DNA of 64,000 bases from Culex pipiens pallens (GCF_016801865.2 NC_068937.1:74956511-75020510), one strand, 5' to 3'; positions 21,370-32,733 are shown, counted from the stretch's first letter. Notes: generated from the sequence alone by a model not told the origin. Made by a program: numbers and translations.

Positions 21370-21592
21370 TGGAAGACCGGTGCGCACCACACTGGACCTG
21401 CTGAAGAAGCCTGTTCCTGCCACACCGGTCGCCGTCAACCACAAGCAGAACGAGCAGTTCAACCGTCGGCATGGAGCCGTCAAGCGCGAGTTCAAGGACG
21501 ATGACCTTGGCTACGCCGAATACCACCAGTGCAACACCAAGTCCTGGATTCCCGGCCGTGTCGTCGAACGGAAAGGTTCCGTCAACTACAAA
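21370..21592 (+). pseudogene. Ty3/gypsy integrase C-terminal fragment
   Basis: The frame beginning in 21380 encodes HKQNEQFNRRHGAVKREF, then DLGYAEYHQCNTKSWIPGRV and VERKGSVNY. This fits the GPY/F-type C-terminal integrase module of metazoan Ty3/gypsy elements (basic segment, 'W-PG-V-ER-G-V-Y' pattern). It is cut by the MITE that starts at about 21586. The catalytic DDE core is absent. Confidence 0.75.
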
Positions 21593-22015
21593 GAAAAAAA
21601 ATCCGGTAAATTTACATCATTTATGATGTACCAAAAGTGCACGTCATTAATGATGCGAATTTAAATAAGTTTCATTTTAAATTTACATGCCATCTAACGT
21701 AAATAAGCCGAACAAAAAAGGACTTGAAAACATGTAAATTTCCGATGAAGTCAACGTAAATTTACCCAAAATGTAATTTTTTTTTACCCCGTTGAATCTA
21801 GAATCAGATGTAATTTTCCAAAGCATTGGGATTTGTATTGGCACGAATGCATCTTTGAAACGCATGCTTACGGGTTTGTATTGAAGCTCAATACAAAACA
21901 AAAGCGTGCAATAGAAAGTGCTAAATCGCAATACAAGTAAAAGCTTTTGATGCATACATCGAAATCTAAAACCAACGGGGCTTGGAAAAGAAATTAAATG
22001 TTTTTTTTTTTGCAC
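21586..22015 (-). mobile_element. MITE, GTAAATTTAC family
   Basis: The inverted counterpart of the MITEs at about 37.9-38.3 kb: it starts TACAAAGAAAAAAAATCCGG, contains TTACATCATTTATGATGTACC, CACGTCATTAATGATGC and later CCCCGTTGAATCTAGAATC. No coding potential. The far boundary is approximate. Confidence 0.75.
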
Positions 22016-22018
22016 TTT

Positions 22019-22490
22019 ACAACTATCTGATAGAATATTGTACGATCAGTTCCTAGCTGGACTCGGTCACTGGAAACGACCGGCGACTCAACGACCGACG
22101 AAATAGGCGGCGGGCCAGATGCGGGCATAAAAATGTCAAAATCTCTTCCCCCCTCACTTCGTCTCACCATCCAGCTGCAGCATTGTTGACTAACAAACGG
22201 AGCACGCGGTCGCATGATGGCGGCATCGATCCAGAATTAGGGGTGACCATGTGATTAAAAATGAAAGTTATTTCAAGAAAAATATTATTTTTCCGACCGA
22301 ATTGAAAAATTTCGAGCATGTTCAAACAATTATTCCTGATGTCGGAGAAGTGATAAAAAAGCTAAATTTTAATCCATAATTTTTCTATAAATTGATTTTT
22401 TTCACTCCAACTGGGAACCCCTAGGTCTATCTACGACCGTTTCCAATGACCGTGAGAAGATGCCAGAAAATCCAGCTACGAGCTAAATCC
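22019..22490 (-). mobile_element. Unclassified ~450-bp element, copy a
   Basis: It matches, inverted, the tandem copies at 29373-30261. Shared blocks include TAGCTGGATTTTCTGGCATC, GACCTAGGGGTTCCCAGTTGG, GATGCCGCCATCATGCGACC and CCCGCATCTGGCCCGCCGCC. Its ends form an imperfect ~20-bp inverted repeat (TTAGCTCGTAGCTGGATTTT versus TCAGTTCCTAGCTGGACTCG), so it may be a MITE of a TIR transposon. Confidence 0.65.
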
Positions 22491-22494
22491 ACAA

Positions 22495-22931
22495 TAAGTA
22501 AAATACAATTAATTAAAGGTTACCGTAATCTGGGGCGAATCGGGACTACAGTCTGAATAGGGACAGCAGTTTTTAGAGCACTTAAAGCTTTTAAATTTGG
22601 AAATGGATGTACACATTTTGTTGGTCTGAGTCTGTTCTAACCGAAACCAACCAGAAAAATCACAATATTGTGCTCCAACATGGTTAAAACTGCTGTCCCA
22701 ATTCGCCCCATGTGTCCCGATTGACCCCAGTTTACGGTAATTCAGTTAAATTTAGTTGAATTACGTTAATTAAGTTTAAATCCTTTCAATTCAGATGAAT
22801 TAAGTTGAAAAAAGATAAACTTTGTTAAGTTAAGTCCAATTTATAGAAATAAGTTAAATAAAGTTCGATTCATTAAAATAAGTCAAATAAGTTTAATTAA
22901 GTTAAATAAAGACAAATTGAGTTGAATTGAG
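22495..22931. repeat. Degenerate AAGTTAAATT decamer satellite, segment 1
   Basis: Diverged TTAAGTTAAA-type units. The same satellite continues at 25042-25290, 26095-26732 and 28281-28480, so the intervening elements are insertions into one array. About 22510-22740 also has a block with CTGGGGCGAATCGGGAC and a near-inverted CCCGATTGACCCCAG. Confidence 0.75.
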
Positions 22932-25041
22932 CATGAGCATGAGCATGAGCATGATAGACCACCCATGGTTGTCCTTCTCCGTTGCTGAACAGGACCGTAA
23001 TTTCCTATCAATTCAACGATCATACGCTTCAACGATCTAATGGTGTTTCCCTTATCAACAGCATGTAGGAATGCGCTGAAAAGATAAAACATCAAGATCA
23101 TCAAAACTAGATCTGGAACAAATAGGTAACAGTCATTGGCCACCAACGGCGCCCGCCATGTCAGTTTGTAGATCTCGGGGGAATTGGGACGGGAATGTTA
23201 GTTAGCACAGGCTGCTACCAAGGGTGGGTTCTATACGATATCCACACCCCCGCGTGTGCCGGAAAACTACTTCTACTTGGGATTGTGTTAGTGGAAAAGG
23301 GTATAGCCAGGATTCATCATAGAAGATGATGATGTGATCCAATAATCAATAAATTTTGTTTAATAGGGTGGTTATTATTCTCAAGGCAAACAATCGGATG
23401 CTGCGGATGAGACTATTCCCGTTTATTTGCTGTTGAGTTTAGCATAAATGATTCATTCTTAGACAGACGGCTGTGAAAAGAGAGAATCAAAATTATGTGT
23501 AATTAAAAAGTGAAATATTATACTCAGCGTAACATATTTACGTAGAGTTGACCTGAGACTAATTATACTTTTAAATTATTATAAGATGAGCGACAAATTA
23601 ATTAATGATGAGTTATGATGTTATCTGAAGGACATGAACAATAGTGTTGAAACAAATTTGTCACCGTGCTTTAAGAGCTATAATGCTAAAAGGTATTTTC
23701 GCGGGAAACGAAAGGTCGAATATAATTTATATTTTGCTAACGCAATTAAGAACGAATCTTCCCATGAAACAATCGCGAATCATAGAACAAAGAAACTCGG
23801 CTGCGATGTGTATCAAGAAAGGCTCCGAGAAAAAAAAATGTTGCAGAGTAACCGCGCGGTCCCGCAACTCACAAACGAATAAAAATAAAAATCAAAAACG
23901 CGCGCTAATCATCTATCCTAAACATCAGCGTGTCTTTCGATAAACGATTCTTTAGAAATGAGTTTTTCAACGTGAACCGCCGGTATTATTTGTATTTAGT
24001 GAATAAAGTTTAAATTATCTAAAACGTTCATTCTTAGACAGCCGGCTGTGGAAAGATTGAACCTGACTAACTGGAAATAGGTAAATAACAAAACCTAGAC
24101 AGACGGACGACCTTGTACGCGTATTTTTCGAAAATCACAGTTATCTTATCCTGTAACAAAGTTATTAGTTAACATTATACACAATCATTCATTGACTCAC
24201 ACAACCATTCACACAAAAAACTAACTAATTGTAATTAATGTTCAAGAGTCTTAAACTTTTGCCAAGTGTTAGGTTACAAATAAAGCGACATGAGTAAAAA
24301 AGCAAAAAAAAATAGTTTGAACTCCTTTTTTATCATTTGCTTTTCATATCTTTTCTTATTGAAAAGCCAATTAGAAATAGATTGAAAGTAACAAAAGAAC
24401 ATCCCTGTCCAATTCCATTCACACTTCACACACATACAAGAATATTCCAATTGGAATTCGCTCACCCGGTTGCTTTGTAGTATTTTGGGGTAACCATCAG
24501 CACACAAGTAGCCCGTTTCTCACACAACCCAAACTGAAAACAGTGCCGACGCCGCTGCAGTCGCTCTCTCACTCTTAAACACTGAAAGCACACTTTTACA
24601 TCGCGTTCTCACGGCCAAATCTGTCGAAGCGGTCGAGTCATCGTCAGACCAACACTACCGCATCTCGTCGGTCACGCAAACACATTTCTGCTTCTCTTTC
24701 TGCTCCACAGCAAAACACACACAGAACTTGCATGCATGTTGTACTAATAGCCTCACTCCTTTCTTCCAAGAAAAAATCACCGCCGTCCGCAAGAATTCAA
24801 ATTGCGCTTTAAACACTAAAACTAGGCCGCAATCCAGAACTGCATTTTTTCCTTTTCTTATTATTTTTTCGAAATGCACACTCAAAAACGCGCAAAAAGC
24901 ACTGAAAAAGCGAGAATGGAGCATGTCGCACATTCATCTGATTGTATCCGCATTTTTCACAATTTAACAAATTCTTGCAGATTATTCAACATCAACAAGA
25001 TCTGCACCACTGCACAAAAGCTCCCACAGGAGAAGCGAGAA
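22932..25041 (-). mobile_element. 2.1-kb non-coding retroposon with 21-bp TSD, copy A
   Basis: A 21-bp direct repeat beginning GACAAATTGAGTTGAATTG at 22911-22931 and 25042-25062 flanks the insert. Read on the minus strand its 3' end is an (ATGCTC)n tail at 22932-22950. The distal 1.55 kb are nearly identical to copy B at 26733-28280. No RT or other long frame is present; the longest frames (77-99 codons) have no recognisable domains. It is a non-autonomous retroposon much longer than a typical SINE. Confidence 0.85.
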
Positions 25042-25290
25042 GACAAATTGAGTTGAATTGAGATTAATTAAGTTAACTTAAGATAAAATAAGTAAAATTA
25101 AGTTAAATAAAAGTAAATTAAGAAAAATTTACATAAACTAAGGTAAGTTAAGTTCAATTACGTTAAATTAAGTTAAACACAGATAAATAAAGTAAAATAC
25201 AGATAAATTGAGTCAAATTTAGAGAAATAAGTTAAATACAGTTAAATTCAGATAAATTAAGTTAAATTAAGTCAAAGTAAGGTAAATTAA
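25042..25290. repeat. AAGTTAAATT satellite, segment 2
   Basis: Degenerate decamer units such as AAGTTAAATT and AAGATAAATT continue the array interrupted by copy A. Confidence 0.75.
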
Positions 25291-25625
25291 GCATAGCATA
25301 GCATAGCATAGCATAGCATAGCATTGGTGTCTACCCGTAGTTGCTACTCTGTTATTGACCAGGACCTCCAAGAATTGCTCCGTGGACCACAGATGAAGAG
25401 TAGGAACCAATCATCACCACTTTCAAATGTCCCTATCATGCTAGCCAATCACAGCGCCGGCCACGACCAGTGGTAAAACACGGGGGAAGTGGATAGGAAT
25501 TTTAGTCCGATACTTGAGTGATGAAGACCGCTAAATCAGCTGCGTCTTCGACAAAGTATCACGTGAGGTTTGAGGGTGTTAGTAAGATGGGTGTGAAGCC
25601 AGGATTCACCGTGGTAAGTGATGCG
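25291..25625 (-). mobile_element. Retroposon 3' part with (ATGCT)n tail
   Basis: Read on the minus strand it matches the last ~340 bp of the 16478-17496 retroposon (GTATCGGACTAA, CCACTGGTCGTGGCCGGCGC, GAGGTCCTGGTCAATAAC) and ends in six ATGCT units. It is inserted in the decamer satellite. The 5' part is truncated or too diverged to see. Confidence 0.75.
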
Positions 25626-25885
25626 GCCGGTCAAATCTATTTATAGTCCTTAATTCTTCGTATGTTCTTGGATTCATTTTTGGAAGCTTTCCAATTCGGT
25701 TCACCAAGCTTTTTGTGGTAAATTCTGGTCGTGTTGAAAGTTCAATATTCGCCTAACAATTATGCAACCAGTGTCCTTGAATTCAACTTGCATTCAATAT
25801 TGCATTTTCCTGTTCTTAGGTTCACACAGATTCCAATCAAGTTTCTTGGATTCTTATAGCATTCTTAATCCTTCTAGACAACTAA
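25626..25885. other. Unassigned spacer
   Basis: No repeat or gene recognised; several ATTC-rich words (GGATTC, CTTGGATTC) recur. Confidence 0.4.
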
Positions 25886-26094
25886 GCCTCGATGGTCTGG
25901 TGGTTAGCATTTTTGTCTGCTGACCCAAAGGACGGGGGATCGAACCCCGCCGCGAGCTAATAAATTTTTCGTTCATATTCAAGTATTCAGAATTATTCCT
26001 TCTTTCCATAATTTCTCGATAGGGGCAGATGGGAATCGAGCCCAGAACCTTCCGCTTACAAAGCGAACAGCGTAACCATTCAGCCACGCCTACC
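25886..26094. mobile_element. SINE-like unit with two tRNA-like ends in opposite orientation
   Basis: The plus-strand head has GGTCTGGTGGTTAGCAT and GGGGATCGAACCCC (A and B boxes). The minus-strand end (26094 to 26026) has GTGGCTGAATGGTTACGC, a 7-nt anticodon-like loop TTTGTAA and GGCTCGATTCCC, with pairable GGGGTAG/CTGCCCC acceptor strands and a Thr-like TGT anticodon. A related shortened unit sits at 39232-39358. Two opposed tRNA-like ends in both copies argue for a composite SINE rather than functional tRNA genes. Confidence 0.6.
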
Positions 26095-26732
26095 CCAAGT
26101 TAAAGTAAGGTAAATTAAGTTAAAAAAAGTAAAATTATGTCAAATTAAGGTAAATTGACTTAATCTAAGTAAAATTAAATTAAGTTAAATTAAGTAAAAA
26201 TAAGTTAAATTAAGTTAAATTAAGATAAATTTACATGAACTATGGTAAGTTAAGTTGAATTAAGTTGAATTAAGTAAAATACAGGTAAATTAAGTTAAAA
26301 ACAGATACATTTAGTAAAAATAAGTTAAATAATGATAAATTCAGTTAAATTAAAGTGAATTACGTTAATTGAGTTAGAATCATTACAAAAAATTAAGTCC
26401 AATTTAGAGAAATAAGTTAAATAAAGCTAAAATTATTGTAGTTAAAGTAAGTTAAATAAAGTTAAATTCAGTTAAATTAAGTTAAATTAAGTTAAATTAA
26501 GTTAAATTAAGTTAAATTAAGTTAAATTAAGTTAAATTAAGTTAAATTAAGTTAAATTAAGTTAAATTAAGTTAAATTAAGTTAAATTAAGTAAAATTAA
26601 GTTAAATTAAGTTAAATTAAGTTAAATTAAGTGAAATAAAGTAAAATTAAGTAAAATTAAGTAAAATTAAGTAAAATTAAGTAAAATTAAGTTAAATTAA
26701 GTTAAATTAAATTAAATTAGGTTAAATTAAGT
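26095..26732. repeat. AAGTTAAATT decamer satellite, homogeneous core
   Basis: Around 26470-26630 there are about 16 nearly perfect GTTAAATTAA units, then GTAAAATTAA variants. The flanks are more degenerate. The homogeneous centre suggests recent expansion. Confidence 0.9.
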
Positions 26733-28280
26733 CTACAAAGCAACCGGGTGAGCGAATTCCAATTGGAATATTCTTGTATGTGTGTGAAGTGTGAATGGAA
26801 TTGGACAGGGATGTTCTTTTGTTACTTTCAATCTATTTCTAATTGGCTTTTCAATAAGAAAAGATATGAAAAGCAAATGATAAAAAAGGAGTTCAAACTA
26901 TTTTTTTTTTTTTGCTTTTTTACTCATGTCGCTTTATTTGTAACCTAACACTTGGCAAAAATTTAAGACTCTTGAACATTAATTACAATTAGTTAGTTTT
27001 TTGTGTGAATGGTTGTGTGAGTCAATGAATGATTGTGTATAATGTTAACTAATAACTTTGTTACAGGATAAGATAACTGTGATTTTCGAAAAATACGCGT
27101 ACAAGGTCGTCCGTCTGTCTAGGTTTTGTTATTTACCTATTTCCAGTTAGTCAGGTTCAATCTTTCCACAGCCGGCTGTCTAAGAATGAACGTTTTAGAT
27201 AATTTAAACTTTATTCACTAAATACAAATAATACCGGCGGTTCACGTTGAAAAACTCATTTCTAAAGAATCGTTTATCGAAAGACACGCTGATGTTTAGG
27301 ATAGATGATTAGCGCGCGTTTTTGATTTTTATTTTTATTCGTTTGTGAGTTGCGGGACCGCGCGGTTACTCTGCAACATTTTTTTTTCTCGGAGCCTTTC
27401 TTGATACACATCGCAGCCGAGTTTCTTTGTTCTATGATTCGCGATTGTTTCATGGGAAGATTCGTTCTTAATTGCGTTAGCAAAATATAAATTATATTCG
27501 ACCTTTCGTTTCCCGCGAAAATACCTTTTAGCATTATAGCTCTTAAAGCACGGTGACAAATTTGTTTCAACACTATTGTTCATGTCCTTCAGATAACATC
27601 ATAACTCATCATTAATTAATTTGTCGCTCATCTTATAATAATTTAAAAGTATAATTAGTCTCAGGTCAACTCTACGTAAATATGTTACGCTGAGTATAAT
27701 ATTTCACTTTTTAATTACACATAATTTTGATTCTCTCTTTTCACAGCCGTCTGTCTAAGAATGAATCATTTATGCTAAACTCAACAGCAAATAAACGGGA
27801 ATAGTCTCATCCGCAGCATCCGATTGTTTGCCTTGAGAATAATAACCACCCTATTAAACAAAATTTATTGATTATTGGGTCACATCATCATCTTCTATGA
27901 TGAATCCTGGCTATACCCTTTTCCACTAACACAATCCCAAGTAGAAGTAGTTTTCCGGCACACGCGGGGGTGTGGATATCGTATAGAACCCACCCTTGGT
28001 AGCAGCCTGTGCTAACTAACATTCCCGTCCCAATTCCCCCGAGATCTACAAACTGACATGGCGGGCGCCGTTGGTGGCCAATGACTGTTACCTATTTGTT
28101 CCAGATCTAGTTTTGATGATCTTGATGTTTTATCTTTTCAGCGCATTCCTACATGCTGTTGATAAGGGAAACACCATTAGATCGTTGAAGCGTATGATCG
28201 TTGAATTGATAGGAAATTACGGTCCTGTTCAGCAACGGAGAAGGACAACCATGGGTGGTCTCTCATGCTCATGCTCATGC
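26733..28280 (+). mobile_element. 5'-truncated retroposon, copy B, opposite orientation
   Basis: The sequence is the reverse complement of 22931-24480 with only scattered differences. It ends in CATGCTCATGCTCATGC at 28263-28280. A 21-bp TSD beginning TTAAATTAGGTTAAATTAAG, a variant satellite unit, occurs at 26712-26732 and 28281-28301. It is thus an independent, 5'-truncated insertion rather than one arm of a palindrome. The 82- and 99-codon frames seen here are the same as in copy A. Confidence 0.85.
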
Positions 28281-28480
28281 TTAAATTAGGTTAAATTAAG
28301 TTAAATTAAGTAAAAATAAGTAAAAATAAGTTAAATTTAGTAAAATTGAGTTAAATTAAGTAAAATTAAGTGAAATAAAGATAAATTGAGTTAAATTTAC
28401 ATAAACTATGGTAAATTAAGTTGAATTACGTTGAATTAAGTTAAATACAGATAAAATAAGTTAAAAACAGATACATTAAG
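28281..28480. repeat. AAGTTAAATT satellite, segment 4
   Basis: Degenerate decamer units continue to about 28480 and then stop. Confidence 0.75.
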
Positions 28481-28486
28481 AGACCA

Positions 28487-29372
28487 CCGGAGTGGGGAAC
28501 TTGATGATTTTCTCTCTTTTGGGAACCACTGCTAGGGAGCAGAAATTCCATTGCTACTCTGATGACTTTGAAAATATTCCAGTACGCAACAGCAGGACGC
28601 TCATTTAGCAAGACTCATTTGTCCTAAATCATAGCCTACCTGAAAACAACTTGCGCGCACATGGCACATCACACGTGGTGATTACACACTTGTCAAGGGA
28701 AACAGTTTGGCCAATGTTTGACGGATCCAAATGCGCTGGACACCAACCACCCTTTGCGCCCAGCAAAACTGGCAGTGTTGCAAGCGCAAAACATACGTTG
28801 CCAGTGCCGATTTATTATGCATCGACCAATCTGTTTCCATTGACAATCTGTAAGTTTGAGTGAAGGCTTTGTTTGTGTTTCAAAATGATTTCTTTTTTGA
28901 ATCTAAAATTGAATTTTGACAAAATAAGTAAAATATATTTGAATAATAAGCGGAGCTCGCATGATTGGAAGACAGCAAAGATTATGCATTCTTGTAACAT
29001 ATCTCAGTAATTCAATAGGTTAGGTTGTTATTTTGCATATTTCCCAAGCCTGCAAAAAATTACTGTAACGCATTCTGCAGGCTTCGGGTTTTGACTGTTT
29101 AAATGATTTTTATTGTTACATTTGTAAGGCCAATTCAATACATTTTTCAATTTAGATGTACGCTTGGATGTACAAAAAAAATCGAAAAATATGTTTTTTT
29201 TAAACTGCACCATTTCATTTTGCAATCATTGTTAGGCCGTTGCAAATATTTTTCAACGTCATTTATACACTTTTTTCATCAAAATGTAGCTATGGCTCGT
29301 AATTTCAATTATAATACTTTTTTTTGCCCTATTGGCTAATTTAAGAATGAAAAAAAAGTATTTAAATATTGT
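28487..29372. other. Non-coding, nothing recognised
   Basis: No coding-like frame and no repeat shared with the rest of the window was recognised. Confidence 0.45.
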
Positions 29373-30261
29373 GGATTCAGCTCGTAGCTGGATTTTCTGG
29401 CATCTTCTCACGGTCATTGGAAACGGTCGTGAATAGACCTAGGGGTTCTCAGTTGGAGTGAAAAAAAATCAATTTATAGAAAAATTATGGATTAATTTTT
29501 TTTATCACTTCTCCGACATCAGAAATAATTGTTTGAACATGCTCGCAATTTTTCTATTCGGTCGGAAAAATAATATTTTTCTTGAAAAAACTTTCATTTT
29601 TAATCACATGATCACCCCTAATTGTGGCTCGATGCCGCCATCATGCGACCGCGTGCTCCGTTTGTTTGTCAACAAAGCTGCAGCTGGATAGTGAGACGAA
29701 GTGAGGGGGGAAAAGATTTTGACATTTCTATGCCCGCATCTGGCCCGCCGCCTATTTCGTCGGTCGTTGAGTCGCCGGACGTTTCCAGTGACCGAGTCCA
29801 GCTAGGAACTGATCGTACAATATTGTGAATTTAGCTCGTAGCTGGATTTTCTGGCATCTTCTCACGGTCATTGGAAACGGTCGTGGATAGACCTAGGGGT
29901 TCCCAGTTGGAGTGAAAAAATCAATTTATAGAAAAATTATGGATTAACATTTTGCTTTTTTATCACTTCTCCGACATCAGGAATAATTGTTTAAACATGC
30001 TCGCAATTTTTTTATTCGGTCTGAAAAATATTATTTTTCTTGAATAAACTTTCATTTTTAATCACATGATCACCCCTAATTCTGGCTCGATGCCGCCATC
30101 ATGCGACCGCGTGCTCCGTTTGTTTGTCAACAAAGCTGCAGCTGGATGGTGAGACGAAGTGAGGGGGGAAGAGATTTTGACATTTTTATGCCCGCATCTG
30201 GCCCGCCGCCTAATTCGTCGGTTCAGTGACCGAGTCCAGCTAGGTACTGATCGTACAATAC
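29373..30261 (+). mobile_element. Unclassified element, head-to-tail tandem copies b and c
   Basis: Two ~445-bp copies (about 29373-29824 and 29825-30261) abut in the same orientation, each running from AGCTCGTAGCTGGATTTTC to CCAGCTAGG-ACTGATCGTAC. Copy c lacks about 10 bp near the end (GTCGGTTCAGTGACC). Copy a at 22019-22490 is inverted. No open frame is conserved. Confidence 0.75.
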
Positions 30262-30963
30262 CAGGGTAAAATCAAACTGCAGCACCAAGGTAAAATGTGT
30301 AAACCTAGTTCTTCGTGTACTATCAAATTTAACCTGATCTAGTACTTCGTCTGTCTTGCCTTGTGCTAGTACTACCACATCAAGGCCAAAAGAAAACGTC
30401 AAAACAAAAGTTCTCGTTCTCTGTTTTGTTCTGTCAACCGACTCAAACCTCCAACGAAAAAATTAAGAACGGCTCAAAAACAACCCGGAACGCCTGAAAT
30501 CGTTTCCTCGTCATGGAGATGGCGCGTGATAGAAAAAAACGACTGATCTGGCCGTGCTGAAGTGTTTACTAGTGGTAAGTCTAGCTTCAACGGTACCAAG
30601 TTCCTCGAGCAGAACGTTCGAGGCAAGCTTAGCGAGAGCAATGTTTAACCGGACCGACCATTACGGGGTGCTTTTATTATTCCTTCCAGGATGTAAACTT
30701 GAACGATATCCAGCGATTACAACGCGGTGCGTTACCCGGAACCGATTCTTTCCAAGGTGTAGTGTAGTGAATTCTTGAAGTGAAGAGAGAAGACCGATCA
30801 TGATGAGTTCCCGGACACTATCGTACTTCACTCGTCGGAAGTTTTCGGTCTGGAGGATCGCTTTCTGTGGAATTTCGCGAACATCTTGAGTCGGTAGTTT
30901 TGTGGAATGCCGCTGTAGTATGCATGCCGGAGAGTGAACCACCAAACCAGCAGCTCACCAATT
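30262..30963 (+). pseudogene. Gene-like relic interrupted by an inverted-repeat element
   Basis: The segment has GC-richer codon-like sequence and splice-like sites: donor GTGGTAAGTC near 30573 and acceptor CCTTCCAG near 30690, followed by GATGTAAACTTGAACG. Similar GC-rich sequence resumes after the inserted element at about 32735-32790. All frames contain stops, and I do not recognise the protein. Confidence 0.35.
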
Positions 30964-32733
30964 CCGAGCATGGGTAAATAACAAGGGAAATGCGTAATAA
31001 TACCTTTCTCTGGTATCAATACCAAATTTTGGTATTCCTGGACCCTTTAAAATTTTTCTTAAGGATTATGCAAGAGCAAAATGTGGTATCATACCAATTT
31101 AAGGTATTGTTTTGATATTGCAAAATTGCAGCATTTGTCAATGGTCGAACACCACATTTTGGTATTCTTTTGGTATTACAGTATTTTATCAAATTCCTCT
31201 GAAACTATTGGAAAATTTTGACTAATTTTGACAAAATAAATAATTTTGCGCTAAAATGATGTATCAAAGCAAATGCCTTCATTGAAAACCGGAAATTACA
31301 AACTTGATTTTAAGCATTTTTGATATACCCCCTAAAGAAATTACTTGAAATTGTGGAAAATTTTCTAAGTCATGATGGCACATTTTGGTATTATTTTGGT
31401 ATTAAAGTGTTTCATCAAATTCGTCTGAAACTATGGGAAAATTTTGACCAATTTTGACAAAATAATTAATTTTGCGATAAAATGATGTATCAAAGCAAAT
31501 GCTTTAATTGAAAACCGGAAATTTCAAACTTGATTTTAAACATTTTTGATATACCCCCTACAGAAATGACTTGAAATTGTGGAAAATTTTCTAAGTCATG
31601 ATAGCACATTTTGGTATTATTTTGGTATTAAAGTGTTTTATCAAATTCCTCTGAAACTATGGGAAAATTTTGACCAATTTCGACAAAATAATTAATTTTG
31701 CGCTAAAATGATGTCTCAAAGCGAATGCTTTCATTGAAAACCGGAAATTTCAAACTTGATTTCAAACATTTTTGATATACCCCCTAAAGAAATAACTTGA
31801 AACTGTGGAAAATTTTCTAAGTCAGGATGCCACATTTTGGTATTTTCTTTTTGGCATTGAAAGGTTTCATCAAATTCCTCTGAAACTATGGGATTTTTTT
31901 ATGAATTTTAATTAGATAATTAATTTTGCGCTAAAATGACTTGAAACCCAAAAATGTTAAAGCTGATTTTCATTTTTTTTATATACCCACTAAGATTTTT
32001 TTTAAAACGTTGAAATTTCTCTAAGTTGGGATAACCAAATACTTTGAAAAACGACTTAATCGACAAATTATTGAATTTTGGTGAATTTCAATCCAGTTTC
32101 ATTTTAATAATACTTTTTTTTCAATCTTTTTATTTTCAGAAGCTTCAAGAACTTCAAGCACAGGCCGTTCATCAATGACAAATGCATTCGGTGTGGTGAA
32201 GAATATCACTAAGAACAACATGGAATCATCAGGTGAGTAGATTTGGCTGTTGCATATGGATCATTTCCGTTTTTTCACTAACTGCAACTGCTGCACTAAA
32301 AATGGTATGAAAATACCAAATTTTGGTATTACTTGTGCAAATACCAGCGACCAAAATGTGCTCTTGGTTGCCCAGTGAAATCATATCAAAATCTTGTATG
32401 TGGAAGATCACAGGAATACAAAAATATGACTTTCCAAGGGCGCGGGAATACCTAAAATTAAAACCATGGCAATACCAAGTTTTGGTATTCAAGCAATGTT
32501 CAAAAATCCAGAAGATCTCAAGTTGGTATTGAAATGATTTTATTTTGTGGTATTATTTTACCTTTGGAATAACATGGTTTGGTATTGTTGTGCCCTTCCA
32601 CATACAAGATTTTGGTATGATTTCATGGTATTTTACCATCTATTACTGGGCAACCAAGAGCACATTTTGGTCGCGGTTATTTGCCTAAGTAATACCAAAA
32701 TTTGGTATTCCCGTGTTATTTACCCCTGCTCGG
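30964..32733 (+). mobile_element. Exon-carrying TIR element, copy 1
   Basis: The ends are inverted: CCGAGCATGGGTAAATAACA at the left and TGTTATTTACCCCTGCTCGG at the right. From the left: a TTTGGTATT-rich subterminal part; a tandem array of 226-bp units (starts 31153, 31379, 31605, 31831); a 93-bp exon-like segment with splice sites (32140-32232); and a ~430-bp imperfect palindrome rich in ACCAAAATTTTGGTAT words. No transposase is recognisable. No clear TSD was found. It interrupts a gene-like relic. Confidence 0.78.
32140..32232 (+). other. 93-bp exon-like segment in TIR element, copy 1
   Basis: It is preceded by a pyrimidine-rich tract and TTTTCAG, and followed by GTGAGTAG. The frame entering with two bases of a split codon is open and reads ASRTSSTGRSSMTN, then AFGVVKNITKNNMESS. 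The exon has 93 bp and equal phase (1-1) at both ends, so its inclusion would not shift a host frame. It differs from the other two copies by one base (K instead of N after NIT). It could be a remnant transposase exon or a captured host exon. Confidence 0.6.

Larger units (their letters stand above)
19246..21592 (+). mobile_element. Ty3/gypsy retroelement relic, LTR split by nested retroposon
   Basis: A candidate 5' LTR starts TGTTGTCACG at 19246 and ends TTTCTAACA at 21199, giving TGTT...AACA termini. It is followed by ATTGGCGACGAGGA, the primer-site region typical of insect gypsy-like elements. The LTR is about 360 bp once the nested ORF1-only retroposon is removed. Some 170 bp later the sequence jumps to the integrase C-terminus, so gag, protease, RT and most of integrase are deleted. 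No 3' LTR is visible; a MITE starts at about 21586. Confidence 0.7.

Noticed and set aside
26026..26094. A functional tRNA-Thr (TGT) gene on the minus strand
   Set aside because: It has a plausible acceptor stem and loop, but it is part of a repeated composite unit also seen at 39232-39358, with mismatches in the T stem; a SINE is more likely.
22931..28280. A 5.3-kb foldback transposon with 1.55-kb inverted arms
   Set aside because: Each arm has its own 21-bp TSD, a 3' microsatellite tail and its own length, so two separate insertions explain the symmetry better.
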